NCBI RefSeq assembly: GCF_034931005.1
Contig: NZ_JAYGIN010000004.1
Location: 248,001-312,000, forward strand
Direction: 5' to 3'
Source of the DNA: Arcicella sp034931005
GTDB lineage: Bacteria; Bacteroidota; Bacteroidia; Cytophagales; Spirosomataceae
Length of the DNA stretch: 64,000 nt
Shown here: one piece after another, positions 8,058 through 17,488 of the stretch
Layout of the letters: every line of letters starts with the position of its first letter
How positions within the stretch are numbered: position 1 is the first letter of the stretch
The notes under the pieces: model-generated
Seen by the model: only the letters and a program-made list of their open reading frames with translations
Told to the model about the DNA's origin: nothing
The model's database searches: none
Position numbers and translations under genes: made by a program

Positions 8058-11000
8058 TTGAAAATAAAATTACCATATATCATCCTCATTTTTTTTGTTT
8101 GCTCTCTTTCAAAATCTTTGGCTCAAAACTCGGTTTTGTCAAAAGGTAATTGGGTGAAAATTGGCGTTATTAATTCTGGCGTTTATAAATTAGATGCTTC
8201 TTTTCTACAAAAAGTGGGTTTTGATATTGCTCAAATAAACCCTCGAAATATTAAGATTTACGGTAATGGTGGTGGAATGTTGCCCCAATCCAATATGATT
8301 ACTCGCCCCAAAGATTTAATTGAAAATGCAATTTCTGTTGAAGGAGAAACCGATGAAAAATTTGATAATCAAGATTTTATCTTGTTTTATGGTCAAAGTC
8401 CACACGCCATTAATTATGATTCATTGAGTAAATCTTTTAGCCATCAATTTAATATTTATTCAGATACAACCTTTTATTTTTTGACGGTTTCAGATACAAA
8501 AGGACTAAGAATTAAAGACCAAGATTCAGTATCAGCTACGCAAGAAATTATTGCTTTTGATGATTTTGTTTTTCATGAAATTGACCGTAAAAATATTCTT
8601 GCTCAAGCTCCTTTTGCAGGTTCTGGACGTGAGTGGGTAGGAGAGGAGTTTACAGGCAATGTAGAGCAAGTTTTTCCATTTAATCAAACAGGAATTATTC
8701 CTAATTCACCACTCAAAATTAAGGCTTCGATAGCCGCCGCTGCTTTTGGACAAACTGAATTTATGATAAAAGCGAATGGACTATCTGTTGGCAATATAAC
8801 TCTCAATGCAATAGGCGAAGACCGTTATGATTATAAAGGTGCATTCAGTTCAAAATCTTTTACAATAAATCCTGATTTTACAAATACTTCAGATTTGAAA
8901 ATTGGTCTAACTTACAATCGTAAATCTTTAAGTTCGGGTGTGGGTTATTTGAATTTTTTGGGCATCCAAACGGTTCGAAACCTAAAATTATATGGTAATC
9001 AAACCATTTTTAGGTCAATTGAAAGTCTCCAATATCAGACGGTCAAGTTTTCATTGAATGAGACAAATATAAATTTCAAAATCTGGGATATAAGCAATCC
9101 TGCACAGGCTCAAAATCAATTATATACGCTACAAAACCAAAAGCTAAGTTTTGGCGTAAGTACATCAACACTCAAGGATTTTATCGTTTTTAATAATACC
9201 AATTTTTTAGACCCAGTATCTTTCAGTAAAATTAATAATCAGAATTTACAGCCTTTAGAAACCCCTGATTTACTGATTGTTACTTCTGAATCTTTAAGAA
9301 AACAAGCAAATCGTTTAGCTGATTTTAGAAGACAAAATGATAAATTATCGGTAGAGGTTGTATCAACTCAAGAAATTTACAACGAGTTTGCATCTGGAAA
9401 ACAAGATATTTCTGCCATTCGAGATTTTGTAAAATCTTTGTACGAGCGTAATAGTTTGAAATTGAAATACTTATTGCTTTTTGGAGATGCGTCTTTCGAC
9501 TATAAAAAACGTTTAAATGTAATCTCTGACCAAACCAAAGAAGTCCTGATTCCAACGTATGAAAGCAGAGAATCGTTACACCCAATTTATAGTTTTTCAT
9601 CAGACGATTATTTTGGCTTTTTGAGTAATAATGAGGGCACTTGGGAAGAAAATAGTAGCGGAAATCATACGCTTGAAATTGGCATTGGTCGTTTACCTGT
9701 GAAGAGTATTCAAGAGGCTGAAGATATGGTAGATAAATTGATTTATTATAGTTCCAACAAGACTACGATTGGTAATTGGAGAAGTAAACTTGCCTTTATT
9801 GCTGATAATGGCGATGGAAATATTCATCAAGAAGACGCCAATACATTTGCCCAAATAATTGAAAGGCAATATTTTGATTATCAGCCAGAAAAAATTTATG
9901 TTGATGCTTTTCCATTAATTTCCTCAGCAAGCGTACAAAGTTCACCAGAAGCTAAAAAAGCAACACTTCAAGCATTCCAAGAGGGTGTTTTGATAATGAA
10001 CTATAATGGACATGGGTCAGAAGTGGGCTTGACAGATGAGCAAATTCTTACTATTGGGGATATTGTTAATTTGAAAAATTATAATACTTTGCCATTGATG
10101 TTAACGGCAACGTGTCAGTTTGGAAGGTTTGATGACCCCAACCAAGTATCGGGAGCAGAACTTTCTATTTTGAACCCTAATGGTGGAGCAATTGCCCTTT
10201 TGACAACAACCCGCCCCGTTTTTCAGAATACCAATTATGTGATTAATCAGGCTTTCTATCAATCAATTTTTAAGCCAATAAATGGGAAAATGCCACGCTT
10301 AGGCGATGTCATGGTTTATACCAAAAACAATAGTTTACAAGGAGTGATAAATAGAAATTTTACACTTTTGGGTGACCCTTCAATGCGGTTAAATTATCCA
10401 GAAAATGAGGCGGTTATTACTAAAATTAATGGAAAAAATACTACTAAGGGTGATACATTGAAGGCATTGACAAAAGTAGTTTTAGATGGAGAAATTGTAG
10501 AAAGAGATACGAAAACAAAAGTGTCGAGTTTTAATGGAATCGCTCAAATTACCATATATGATAAACAAAAAAGTATCCAAACATTGGGAAGTCAAGGAAG
10601 TAAATTTGTCTATCAGGATTATCAAAACATACTTTTTAATGGACAAGTAAAAGTTCAAAATGGTAGTTTTTCATGCTCATTCGTAGTACCTAAAGATATA
10701 AATTATCAGTATGGTGAAGGTAAAATATTTGTATATGCTCAAACAACCGATGCAACCTCTGATGCGTCAGGTTCGTCTAAACCAATAGTGGGTGGGGCAA
10801 GTAATCAGAACTTACTCGACAATCAACCGCCTCAAATAAGACTTTTCTTGAACGATGAGAATTTTATTGATGGCGGAACAACTAATAATAGTCCAGTTTT
10901 AATTGCCAAAATAGCCGACGAAAACGGTATAAATATTGCAACTGATGGATTGGGTCACGAACTATTATTGACCCTTGATGACACAGTAAAAGTAATTGTT

Positions 11001-11474
11001 AATCAATACTTTATAAATAGTTTAGATGATTTTTCATCAGGTGTTATTCGTTACAATTTTAAGAATTTAAGTGAAGGAAAACATAAGCTAAAATTAAAAG
11101 TGTGGGACAATTACAATAATTCATCAGAATCTACGTTAAAATTTGAGGTAAATAGTGCTGAAAATGATTTACTCAAAAATGTATTTTGTTACCCTAATCC
11201 TTTCACCCAAACAACAAATTTTAGTTTTGAACATGAAAGAGTAGGCGAAGACTTTAACATTATCATAGAAATTTACGATAGTTATGGTCGATTAATAAAG
11301 CAAATCAACAAAAATGTGTATCAAATAAGTAGTCCATTCGATAAAATTTCATGGAATCTTGCAGAAGATTCTGTTCCGATTGTTACAGGTAACTACTTTT
11401 ATCGTATTTTTGCAAAATCGCTAATAACAAATTACCAAGCCTCAGGAAGTGGTAAAATAGTGTCCGTTAAATAA
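8058..11474 (+). CDS. porU: Type IX secretion system sortase PorU
   Basis: 1138 residues. A signal peptide covers residues 1-22 (LPYIILIFFVCSLSKSLAQ). A long N-terminal beta region is followed by a gingipain-like C25 peptidase domain with the dyad His652 (NYNGHGSEVG) and Cys686 (LTATCQFGRFDD). The C-terminal 90 residues resemble a T9SS-type C-terminal domain (CYPNPFTQTTNF ... GNYFYRIF). PorU cleaves the sorting domain of secreted proteins at the cell surface and joins them to lipopolysaccharide. The start is TTG; no ATG is available before the signal peptide. porV follows on the same strand, from its own promoter. Confidence 0.95.
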   Translation: MKIKLPYIILIFFVCSLSKSLAQNSVLSKGNWVKIGVINSGVYKLDASFLQKVGFDIAQINPRNIKIYGNGGGMLPQSNMITRPKDLIENAISVEGETDEKFDNQDFILFYGQSPHAINYDSLSKSFSHQFNIYSDTTFYFLTVSDTKGLRIKDQDSVSATQEIIAFDDFVFHEIDRKNILAQAPFAGSGREWVGEEFTGNVEQVFPFNQTGIIPNSPLKIKASIAAAAFGQTEFMIKANGLSVGNITLNAIGEDRYDYKGAFSSKSFTINPDFTNTSDLKIGLTYNRKSLSSGVGYLNFLGIQTVRNLKLYGNQTIFRSIESLQYQTVKFSLNETNINFKIWDISNPAQAQNQLYTLQNQKLSFGVSTSTLKDFIVFNNTNFLDPVSFSKINNQNLQPLETPDLLIVTSESLRKQANRLADFRRQNDKLSVEVVSTQEIYNEFASGKQDISAIRDFVKSLYERNSLKLKYLLLFGDASFDYKKRLNVISDQTKEVLIPTYESRESLHPIYSFSSDDYFGFLSNNEGTWEENSSGNHTLEIGIGRLPVKSIQEAEDMVDKLIYYSSNKTTIGNWRSKLAFIADNGDGNIHQEDANTFAQIIERQYFDYQPEKIYVDAFPLISSASVQSSPEAKKATLQAFQEGVLIMNYNGHGSEVGLTDEQILTIGDIVNLKNYNTLPLMLTATCQFGRFDDPNQVSGAELSILNPNGGAIALLTTTRPVFQNTNYVINQAFYQSIFKPINGKMPRLGDVMVYTKNNSLQGVINRNFTLLGDPSMRLNYPENEAVITKINGKNTTKGDTLKALTKVVLDGEIVERDTKTKVSSFNGIAQITIYDKQKSIQTLGSQGSKFVYQDYQNILFNGQVKVQNGSFSCSFVVPKDINYQYGEGKIFVYAQTTDATSDASGSSKPIVGGASNQNLLDNQPPQIRLFLNDENFIDGGTTNNSPVLIAKIADENGINIATDGLGHELLLTLDDTVKVIVNQYFINSLDDFSSGVIRYNFKNLSEGKHKLKLKVWDNYNNSSESTLKFEVNSAENDLLKNVFCYPNPFTQTTNFSFEHERVGEDFNIIIEIYDSYGRLIKQINKNVYQISSPFDKISWNLAEDSVPIVTGNYFYRIFAKSLITNYQASGSGKIVSVK

Positions 11475-11501
11475 TTTACTATTGTGAATTTAACAGTAAG
11501 T

Positions 11502-11533
11502 TTTGCTTAGAAAAGGTTTATTGATTACTTTTG
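11502..11533 (+). promoter_or_regulatory. Promoter of porV: TTTG-N20-TACTTTTG
   Basis: TTTG at 11502-11505 and TACTTTTG at 11526-11533 are separated by exactly 20 bases, a full match to the Bacteroidota sigma-ABfr promoter. The predicted leader to the ATG at 11617 is about 75 nt. porV therefore need not depend on porU transcription. Confidence 0.8.
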
Positions 11534-11616
11534 AGAATACCCAACGGATTTTTGTTAGTTGATATTTTACAATGCGTTATTAAGCCTCGTTCCGAGAAAC
11601 TTTAACCTTAAAGACA

Positions 11617-12798
11617 ATGATTAAAAATGTTACTAACGCTCTTAGAGCGTCTTTAATGCTTGGATTAACCATGTCAACTGCGACGATTTTCGCACAGACA
11701 ACTGTACCTCTATCTTCAGATACTCGTATTCCTACCCCAGCTATTCCATCATTAATCATTACTCCTGATGCTCGTTCTGCAGGTATGGGTGATGCTGGTG
11801 TTGCAATTTCTGCAGGCGATGGTGATGCAAATTCAATTTTCTGGAATCCAGGTAAAATGCCATTCGCAGGTAAAGACATGGGCGTTTCGCTATCATATAC
11901 ACCTTGGTTGCGTCAATTGGTAAACGACATGGCATTATTAAATGGTAGTTTTTATAAGAAAATTAAAAACAATCAAGTAATTGGTGCTTCGATTCATTAT
12001 TTTGACCAAGGACTTTTTCAAGCTACTGATAATAATGGAGGTTCTTTAGGTAATTTTAATTCAAAAGAATATGCAATTTCTGTTTCGTATTCTCGTAAAT
12101 TATCTGAAAAATTAGGGTTAGGGGTAAACATTAAATACATCAATTCGACTTTATTGAGCGGTTTGGCAACAACTTCTTCTATAGGATTTAATGTTCAGCC
12201 AGCTTCAACTGTAGCAGCAGATATTGGTTTATTCCATACTTCAAAGAGTGATAAAAAATGGAACTATAACTGGGGTGTAATGATTCAAAACATTACAGGT
12301 AGAGTTTCTTATGGTGGTTCAGAGTCGAACTTTGTACCAACAAACTTGAAAGCAGGTTTCGCCGCAATTAATACAATTGATGCTCATAATAAGTTAACTT
12401 TAACCGTTGATATTAATAAATTGATGGTTCCAACTCCAACAATTGACCCTGCAACGGGTAAATTGAAGCAATCAAGTACAGCTATTGGTGGCATCTTAGG
12501 TTCATTTGGTGATGCTCCAGACGGTTTTGGTGAAGAGTTGAAAGAAGTTAATCTTTCTGCAGGTGGTGAATATATTTACAATGATATGTTCGCTGCTCGT
12601 GTAGGCTACTTCCACAGAAGTACAGAAAAAGGTGGTAATCCATACTTCACTGCGGGTTTTGGTGTTAAATTAGAGAAGAAATACGGTTTAGATTTCGCTT
12701 ATTTGATTCCTTCAGGTAGCGGAAGCCCTTTGGCTCAAACTTTAAGAATTTCACTACATGCTAATTTTAATGCAGCTCCAAAAGTAATTGCTAATTAG
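11617..12798 (+). CDS. porV: Type IX secretion outer-membrane protein PorV
   Basis: 393 residues. A signal peptide covers residues 1-27 (ending ATIFAQ). The following PSLIITPDARSAGMGDAGVA is the conserved start of the PorV/PorQ FadL-like barrel family. The rest alternates beta strands typical of an outer-membrane barrel. PorV is the shuttle that takes substrates from the translocon to PorU for cleavage and attachment. It follows porU, which it partners physically in known systems. The end is followed by a terminator hairpin. Confidence 0.94.
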   Translation: MIKNVTNALRASLMLGLTMSTATIFAQTTVPLSSDTRIPTPAIPSLIITPDARSAGMGDAGVAISAGDGDANSIFWNPGKMPFAGKDMGVSLSYTPWLRQLVNDMALLNGSFYKKIKNNQVIGASIHYFDQGLFQATDNNGGSLGNFNSKEYAISVSYSRKLSEKLGLGVNIKYINSTLLSGLATTSSIGFNVQPASTVAADIGLFHTSKSDKKWNYNWGVMIQNITGRVSYGGSESNFVPTNLKAGFAAINTIDAHNKLTLTVDINKLMVPTPTIDPATGKLKQSSTAIGGILGSFGDAPDGFGEELKEVNLSAGGEYIYNDMFAARVGYFHRSTEKGGNPYFTAGFGVKLEKKYGLDFAYLIPSGSGSPLAQTLRISLHANFNAAPKVIAN

Positions 12799-12840
12799 AA
12801 TTTATCGGAATATACAATCCGAACTAATATAGATTATTTA

Positions 12841-12873
12841 AAATGACATTTCTTCGGAAGTGTCATTTTTGTT
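12841..12873 (+). terminator. Terminator after porV
   Basis: Stem aaatgaca / tgtcattt with inner pairing around cttcggaag, followed by ttttgttt on the plus strand. Confidence 0.75.
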
Positions 12874-12933
12874 TGTAACCATATAGAAAATATAGCTTCG
12901 TGACTTTGTTGCACATAAATACCAACTTAAAAT

Positions 12934-14211
12934 ATGTTAGATAGAACAATAAGCCCTGATTTTCAGACCATCCAAAGTATAAATATTCCTTCCGTAAAAG
13001 CAATTACGTTATCAAATGGTATTCCGTTATATGTGATAAATGTAGGAGAGCAGCCAGTAGTTAAAATAGAGTTTAGTTTTGATGCAGGTAATTTACAAGA
13101 ACCACAAAATGGTGTTTCTTTGTTTACAGCTAAAATGATTACCGAAGGTACAACAAGGTATAGTTCGGCAGCAATTAGTGAATATTTTGACAAATTTGGC
13201 TCGTTTACTGAGACTGGGCAAGGCTTAGACCGAGCGAGTTTTACTGTATATGGATTAAAAAAACATCTTTCTGCATTACTGCCGATGGTACAAGAATTAT
13301 TAAGTGATGCTGTTTTTCCTGAAAGTGAATTAGAAACACTAAAGAAGATTCAACAACAAACATTACAAGTAAATTCAGGTAAAACAGCGTTTATTGCTAA
13401 TAAAACATTTCGTAAAAAGATTTTTGGAGATAAACATCCTTACGGAAACTCAATAACCGAAGAGGCAATTCAAGGAATTAATCAAGATTTGCTGAAGAAC
13501 TTTTATCTGGATTTTTGGAAAGGAAAACCCTTTAAAATATTTCTATCTGGTAATATTGGAGACACCGAAATTTCATTAATAGAGCAATACTTTGGAAATG
13601 TTAGTTTAGGGCAAATGCCTGCCTCAAAAGAGCTTTCAGCCACCCTATTTAGTAAAGGAGAAAATGTATTAATAGAGAAAGAAGGAGCGATGCAATCATC
13701 CATTCGAATGGGTAAGCAGTTTATGACTCGTAAACATCCAGATTTTTTTACTATGTTATTGCTAAACGAAACTTTGGGTGGATATTTTGGTTCGAGGCTG
13801 ATGAAAAATATCCGTGAAGAGAAAGGCTTCACTTATGGGATTTCATCTAATTTAGCCTTATTTGGCCAAGCAGGTTATTTTGTGATTGGTACAGATGTGA
13901 AAAGAGAATTTACTCAACAAACAATTGATGAAATACATAAGGAAATTAAAATTCTGCAAACAGAATTAATATCTGGTAATGAGCTGGAAACAGTAAAGAA
14001 TTATATGGTAGGTTCATTTGCAGGGTCACTAAATACTCCTTTTGATATTGCAGACCGATACAAAGTGATATTTTCAGAAAATCTTCCTTTAGATTTCTAT
14101 CAAAATTATATTCCTAATATTCAACAAATTTCAGATATTATGCTTTTGGAGGCTGCAAATAAGTATTTAGACATTGAATCCTTATTTGAGATAGTAGTTG
14201 GTGGAAAATAG
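12934..14211 (+). CDS. M16-family peptidase homologue lacking the zinc motif
   Basis: 425 residues with the two-domain M16 fold: an N-terminal domain (KAITLSNGIPLYVINVGEQP) and a C-terminal domain around 250-330 (LLLNETLGGYFGSRLMKNIR, then EEKGFTYGI). Active members carry HXXEH at about residues 60-70; here the matching segment reads GVSLFTAKMITEGT, so both histidines and the glutamate are lost. The R/Y substrate-gripping segment of the second domain is kept. It probably acts as a non-catalytic partner or in substrate capture. No catalytic M16 gene is adjacent. There is no signal peptide, so it is probably cytoplasmic. Confidence 0.85.
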   Translation: MLDRTISPDFQTIQSINIPSVKAITLSNGIPLYVINVGEQPVVKIEFSFDAGNLQEPQNGVSLFTAKMITEGTTRYSSAAISEYFDKFGSFTETGQGLDRASFTVYGLKKHLSALLPMVQELLSDAVFPESELETLKKIQQQTLQVNSGKTAFIANKTFRKKIFGDKHPYGNSITEEAIQGINQDLLKNFYLDFWKGKPFKIFLSGNIGDTEISLIEQYFGNVSLGQMPASKELSATLFSKGENVLIEKEGAMQSSIRMGKQFMTRKHPDFFTMLLLNETLGGYFGSRLMKNIREEKGFTYGISSNLALFGQAGYFVIGTDVKREFTQQTIDEIHKEIKILQTELISGNELETVKNYMVGSFAGSLNTPFDIADRYKVIFSENLPLDFYQNYIPNIQQISDIMLLEAANKYLDIESLFEIVVGGK

Positions 14212-14337
14212 CTTCCTCAATAGGGAAACACAACTATTTGATTATAAGTAAGTTATCGTAATTATTAGTAGTTCTTGTTCTGTCGAATAATCTATTTCTT
14301 AGATAACTAAAAAAAAACGAAAACTTTTTATGACATA

Positions 14338-14369
14338 TTTGCCTAAAACTCAAAGATTTACTACCTTTG
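14338..14369 (+). promoter_or_regulatory. Promoter of rpmG: TTTG-N20-TACCTTTG
   Basis: TTTG at 14338-14341 and TACCTTTG at 14362-14369, 20 bases apart, are both exact. Transcription would start near 14376 and leave an untranslated leader of about 125 nt before rpmG, long enough for ribosomal-protein autoregulation. Confidence 0.85.
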
Positions 14370-14500
14370 CAGTCCTGTTTGGGAAATAGCTAATCGTTAT
14401 TGGTTGTTGCTTATTCATAAGTAACTTATAATCAGTTGATAACAATGATGATTGCTTCATTTACGTCACAACGATTAACGCATAATTTTATCATAAAGCA

Positions 14501-14683
14501 ATGGCTAAGAAAGGCAATAGAATCCAAGTAATTTTGGAATGTACTGAACAAAAAACATCAGGAGTTCCAGGAATGTCTCGTTACATTACCAAAAAGAATC
14601 GTAAAAATACTACGGCTCGTTTAGAGTTCAAAAAATACAATCCTTTCTTGAAGAAAGTAACAGTACACAAAGAAATTAAGTAA
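14501..14683 (+). CDS. rpmG: 50S ribosomal protein L33
   Basis: 60 residues, MAKKGNRIQVILECTEQK then SRYITKKNRKNTTARLEFKK. This is the L33 family without the zinc-binding cysteine pairs, the usual form in Bacteroidota. It is driven by a consensus promoter and followed by the DUF4295 gene, the common order. rpmB (L28), which usually precedes it, is not in the 290 bases upstream. Confidence 0.96.
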   Translation: MAKKGNRIQVILECTEQKTSGVPGMSRYITKKNRKNTTARLEFKKYNPFLKKVTVHKEIK

Positions 14684-14777
14684 TCCACTTAGGAGTTAGC
14701 AATTAAGAACTAATATGCCATGAGTTTTCTCATCATATAGATTTAAGATTGTAAACTTCATAACTTATTATAAAAAA

Positions 14778-14930
14778 ATGGCAAAGAAGGTAGTTGCAAC
14801 CCTGAAAAAAGAAGGTGGTGTAAAATACGCTAAAATTATCAAAGCTGTGAAAAGCCCAGTAACTGGCGCTTATACATTCAAAGAAGAAATTGTACTTCAA
14901 GATGAAGTACAGTCAGCTCTTAAAGGATAA
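14778..14930 (+). CDS. DUF4295 family protein
   Basis: 50 residues, MAKKVVATLKKEGGVKYAKI then IKAVKSPVTGAYTFKEEIV. This is the short basic DUF4295 family that follows rpmG in Bacteroidota and is presumed ribosome-associated. It shares the rpmG transcript after a 94-base gap. The usual downstream ftsY is absent here; a terminator follows directly. Confidence 0.85.
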   Translation: MAKKVVATLKKEGGVKYAKIIKAVKSPVTGAYTFKEEIVLQDEVQSALKG

Positions 14931-14953
14931 TTAATTCCAAAAGAATTTTGATT

Positions 14954-14990
14954 AAATCCTCTGTTTTAACTAACAGAGGATTTTTGTTTT
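14954..14990 (+). terminator. Terminator of the rpmG-DUF4295 transcript
   Basis: Stem aaatcctctgtt / aacagaggattt followed by ttgtttt. Confidence 0.85.
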
Positions 14991-15302
14991 ACCGCTGCTC
15001 CAATGTTGAGTGTAATAGTAGCGATAAGAAAACTGAGAGAGCGTTTTCCCTAATTCATGTTATTTTGTGGGAGTTACCTAATCAATTTGAAAATCAGTTT
15101 AGGCAGAGAAAAAGTATTGATACAAAAAAAGCCCAAAGAAAGATTCTAAGGGCTTTTAGCAGTCTCCATAAGCTATTTATATTATCTTTTATTCTGTAAT
15201 TATATACGAGGTGATTATCGAAATAGTTTGCTGTTCAATCTAATATTAATTAACCAATCCATTCTAAGACGTAAAAATGAATGAAAAGGTTGTGTCACGG
15301 AT
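14991..15302. other. Gene-free region with an internal terminator
   Basis: About 310 bases without a credible ORF, lying between two terminators and containing a third hairpin at 15124-15158. It might encode a short minus-strand RNA (see findings); otherwise nothing is recognised. Confidence 0.35.
15124..15158 (-). terminator. Orphan terminator reading on the minus strand
   Basis: Stem aaaagccc / gggctttt with a run of seven A on its left, i.e. a U run on the minus-strand transcript. No annotated minus-strand gene ends immediately upstream, since the next one has its own terminator at 15303-15346. Confidence 0.6.
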
Positions 15303-15346
15303 AAAATAAAAGTCCTCTCGATATTCATCAAGAGGACTTTTATTTT
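15303..15346. terminator. Terminator after the 597-residue secreted protein
   Basis: A 16-bp perfect stem aaaataaaagtcctct / agaggacttttatttt with a 12-base loop. Its symmetry allows termination on either strand; the minus-strand gene ends at 15366. Confidence 0.85.
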
Positions 15347-15365
15347 ATCCATAATCTAAAAAAAA

Positions 15366-17159
15366 TTATTTTTTAGGTTTGTCAGGAATGATACGAATAT
15401 CTTCAGGTTTTTTAGGGTCAATATAGAATTTATATTTAGCCACTGTACCAGTTGGTTTACAATCTCCTGCATTTAAACGTTGTACTTCATATTCATATAC
15501 TGATGGGTTTTTAGGAAGAGGAAGATCCTTAGGCCATGAGATATTTGGATTTGTAGCAACGTTCTCGTAGTTAACTGTTGAACTGTATGTTTTTACACCT
15601 GTAACACCTGATACTGATTTCTTACGTCTTGGAACTAAACGTTTTGGTTTAGCAACTGCAACCGCATCAGCTGATTTTGCTGGAGCAACTGTAGATGTAG
15701 CCTTGCGAGCTTTACGACGTGGTTTGTAAGCTGAAGTTCCTCCAAAGTATTTAGTTGCTGTTGAGCCACCAAAGATTTTGAACATATATTGGTCTTCAAC
15801 TGGTTTTGCAACGATATTCTGAACAACTGGCTTCGCTCTGTAACCGAAACTTGCTGCTGATGCTTCTGACAAACATTTGCCTTCTACACTTGACTGAACA
15901 GTGTAGTAGTAAAAACTACAATCATCTCCATTAACTAATGAAACGTTTGCTGGTAAGCTCAAGTTAGCATTTTTAGTAGTTTGTTGATAGATTGGAGTTC
16001 CTGAACCGTCAGCTTTGTAAAGTTTGAAGATATACTCTTCATTCTCTGGAGTAGCTGAAGTGCTTTTCCAACGGAAAGAAGGAATTGTCGTTGACCCATT
16101 GTCATACATCATTCCGTTTTCTCCTTGTAACGTAGGAATAGCACAAACAACTGGTGCTGGAGGAGGAGGTAATAATGAATAAATCGTATTTCCTGTTTTC
16201 TCTCCAAATGTGTGAGAAAGAGCTAAACCGAAATTACAACCACCGTGAGTACGAGTTGCTTCTTTAGATAAAACTTTTAAAGACCCAGGAGCAACATCAG
16301 CTCCTATTGTTGTAAATGGAGTGCTTGTTAAGAAACCTTGACCATTTACGCCAATAGCCCAATTTTTAGCGAAGTTATAAAGGATATCTACACTTAATAA
16401 ACCACCTAATTGATTTTTTGAAGCGGATGGTGTAGTACGGAAAATAACTTCGTCAGCACCAGAAGAAGCAGGGCCTGGAATAGTTGCTCCAAATCTTGGG
16501 GCAGAAGTATTAAATAAACCTCCTTTTAAATCTACATCTAAATTGATTTTTTTACTTAATGGTAAGGCTAATGCAGGACCAATTAACAAGTAAAAATCTT
16601 CATAATCGCCTTGTTTATCATATTTTAACGAACTTGGCGTAATTCTATCACTATTGGCTCTTGTTAAGTTCATCGTAGTGACATTCTTAGCAATTTGCCC
16701 TTCAGCACCTTTGTAGTCATCACTAACGCCAAAGTTTTGATAACCTCCCATTAATCCTAAACCAAAAATACCCCAAAAACGGTTAACCGATAGAGAGTTA
16801 TAGGCTCCAGGTTTTAAAAACATTGTCTTGTCTTCGCCTTCTTTACAGAAAGGAATTGCAACGCCAACACGGTCTGTGATTTTCCAATAACTTTTTGGTT
16901 TAGTTGAACGCAAAACATTACTGTTTTTATAAAATGCTGAATCAAGATAATAACCATCAGCTACGGTTTTTACAACCTGTCCATTTGAATAGGTAGTAGT
17001 AGTGATTCCATTATCGGTTAAAGAGCTAACGATTGTAGGTTTAGTCTTCAAGTCTTGGGCTGATGCTAAATGACCTATACTAAGGCAGGTCAGTAGCCCC
17101 ATAGTTAGCCTTTTTGTAGTTTTCTGCAAAAGACTATTTCCTGAAAAAATCTGTGTCAT
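15366..17159 (-). CDS. Large secreted or outer-membrane protein of unknown function
   Basis: 597 residues. A signal peptide ends near residue 34 (LLTCLSIGHLASAQ). Residues about 90-320 look like an outer-membrane beta-barrel (FWGIFGLGLMGGYQNFGV, NLDVDLKGGLFNTS, NWAIGVNGQGFLTS). The second half has two beta-sandwich-like segments that mirror each other (PTLQGENGMMY...FRWKS; NPNISWPKDLPLPKNPS), separated by a K/R/A-rich low-complexity linker near 480-520. No enzymatic motif is seen. It is monocistronic, with its own terminator. Function unknown; a surface structural or adhesion role is only a guess. Confidence 0.6.
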   Translation of the reverse strand: MTQIFSGNSLLQKTTKRLTMGLLTCLSIGHLASAQDLKTKPTIVSSLTDNGITTTTYSNGQVVKTVADGYYLDSAFYKNSNVLRSTKPKSYWKITDRVGVAIPFCKEGEDKTMFLKPGAYNSLSVNRFWGIFGLGLMGGYQNFGVSDDYKGAEGQIAKNVTTMNLTRANSDRITPSSLKYDKQGDYEDFYLLIGPALALPLSKKINLDVDLKGGLFNTSAPRFGATIPGPASSGADEVIFRTTPSASKNQLGGLLSVDILYNFAKNWAIGVNGQGFLTSTPFTTIGADVAPGSLKVLSKEATRTHGGCNFGLALSHTFGEKTGNTIYSLLPPPPAPVVCAIPTLQGENGMMYDNGSTTIPSFRWKSTSATPENEEYIFKLYKADGSGTPIYQQTTKNANLSLPANVSLVNGDDCSFYYYTVQSSVEGKCLSEASAASFGYRAKPVVQNIVAKPVEDQYMFKIFGGSTATKYFGGTSAYKPRRKARKATSTVAPAKSADAVAVAKPKRLVPRRKKSVSGVTGVKTYSSTVNYENVATNPNISWPKDLPLPKNPSVYEYEVQRLNAGDCKPTGTVAKYKFYIDPKKPEDIRIIPDKPKK

Positions 17160-17343
17160 ATTTACTTAATTTTGATAAAATGATAAAGTTTTGCGACGGA
17201 CTAATTTAGTAGTTTGACAATTCTTGTGAGTAAAAGTAACGCTTTTTCTAAAAAAACAAGTGGTAAAATGCGAAAATTCATATTTTTTTCACAAAAAAAC
17301 GTGATATACTCGGCTTTTAAGCGTTATTCCGCACTATTAATCT

Positions 17344-17351
17344 TAATTTTG
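17344..17351 (+). promoter_or_regulatory. -7 element TAATTTTG upstream of panB
   Basis: Exact TAnnTTTG match about 138 bases before the panB ATG; no exact -33 element. Confidence 0.4.
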
Positions 17352-17488
17352 TGATAATTTTATTGTTGCACAAATATACTATAAGAACCTCGATATGTAA
17401 ATACCGTAAACTCAAAGTGTTTTTATATAATACCAAACATATTTTTGCCTATCAATTATCTTCTTTTTTAATTATAAATAAAAAATTC

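Noticed and set aside
14948..15199. An 83-codon ORF after the DUF4295 gene
   Set aside because: It runs through two terminator hairpins and has a non-ATG start and no family resemblance.
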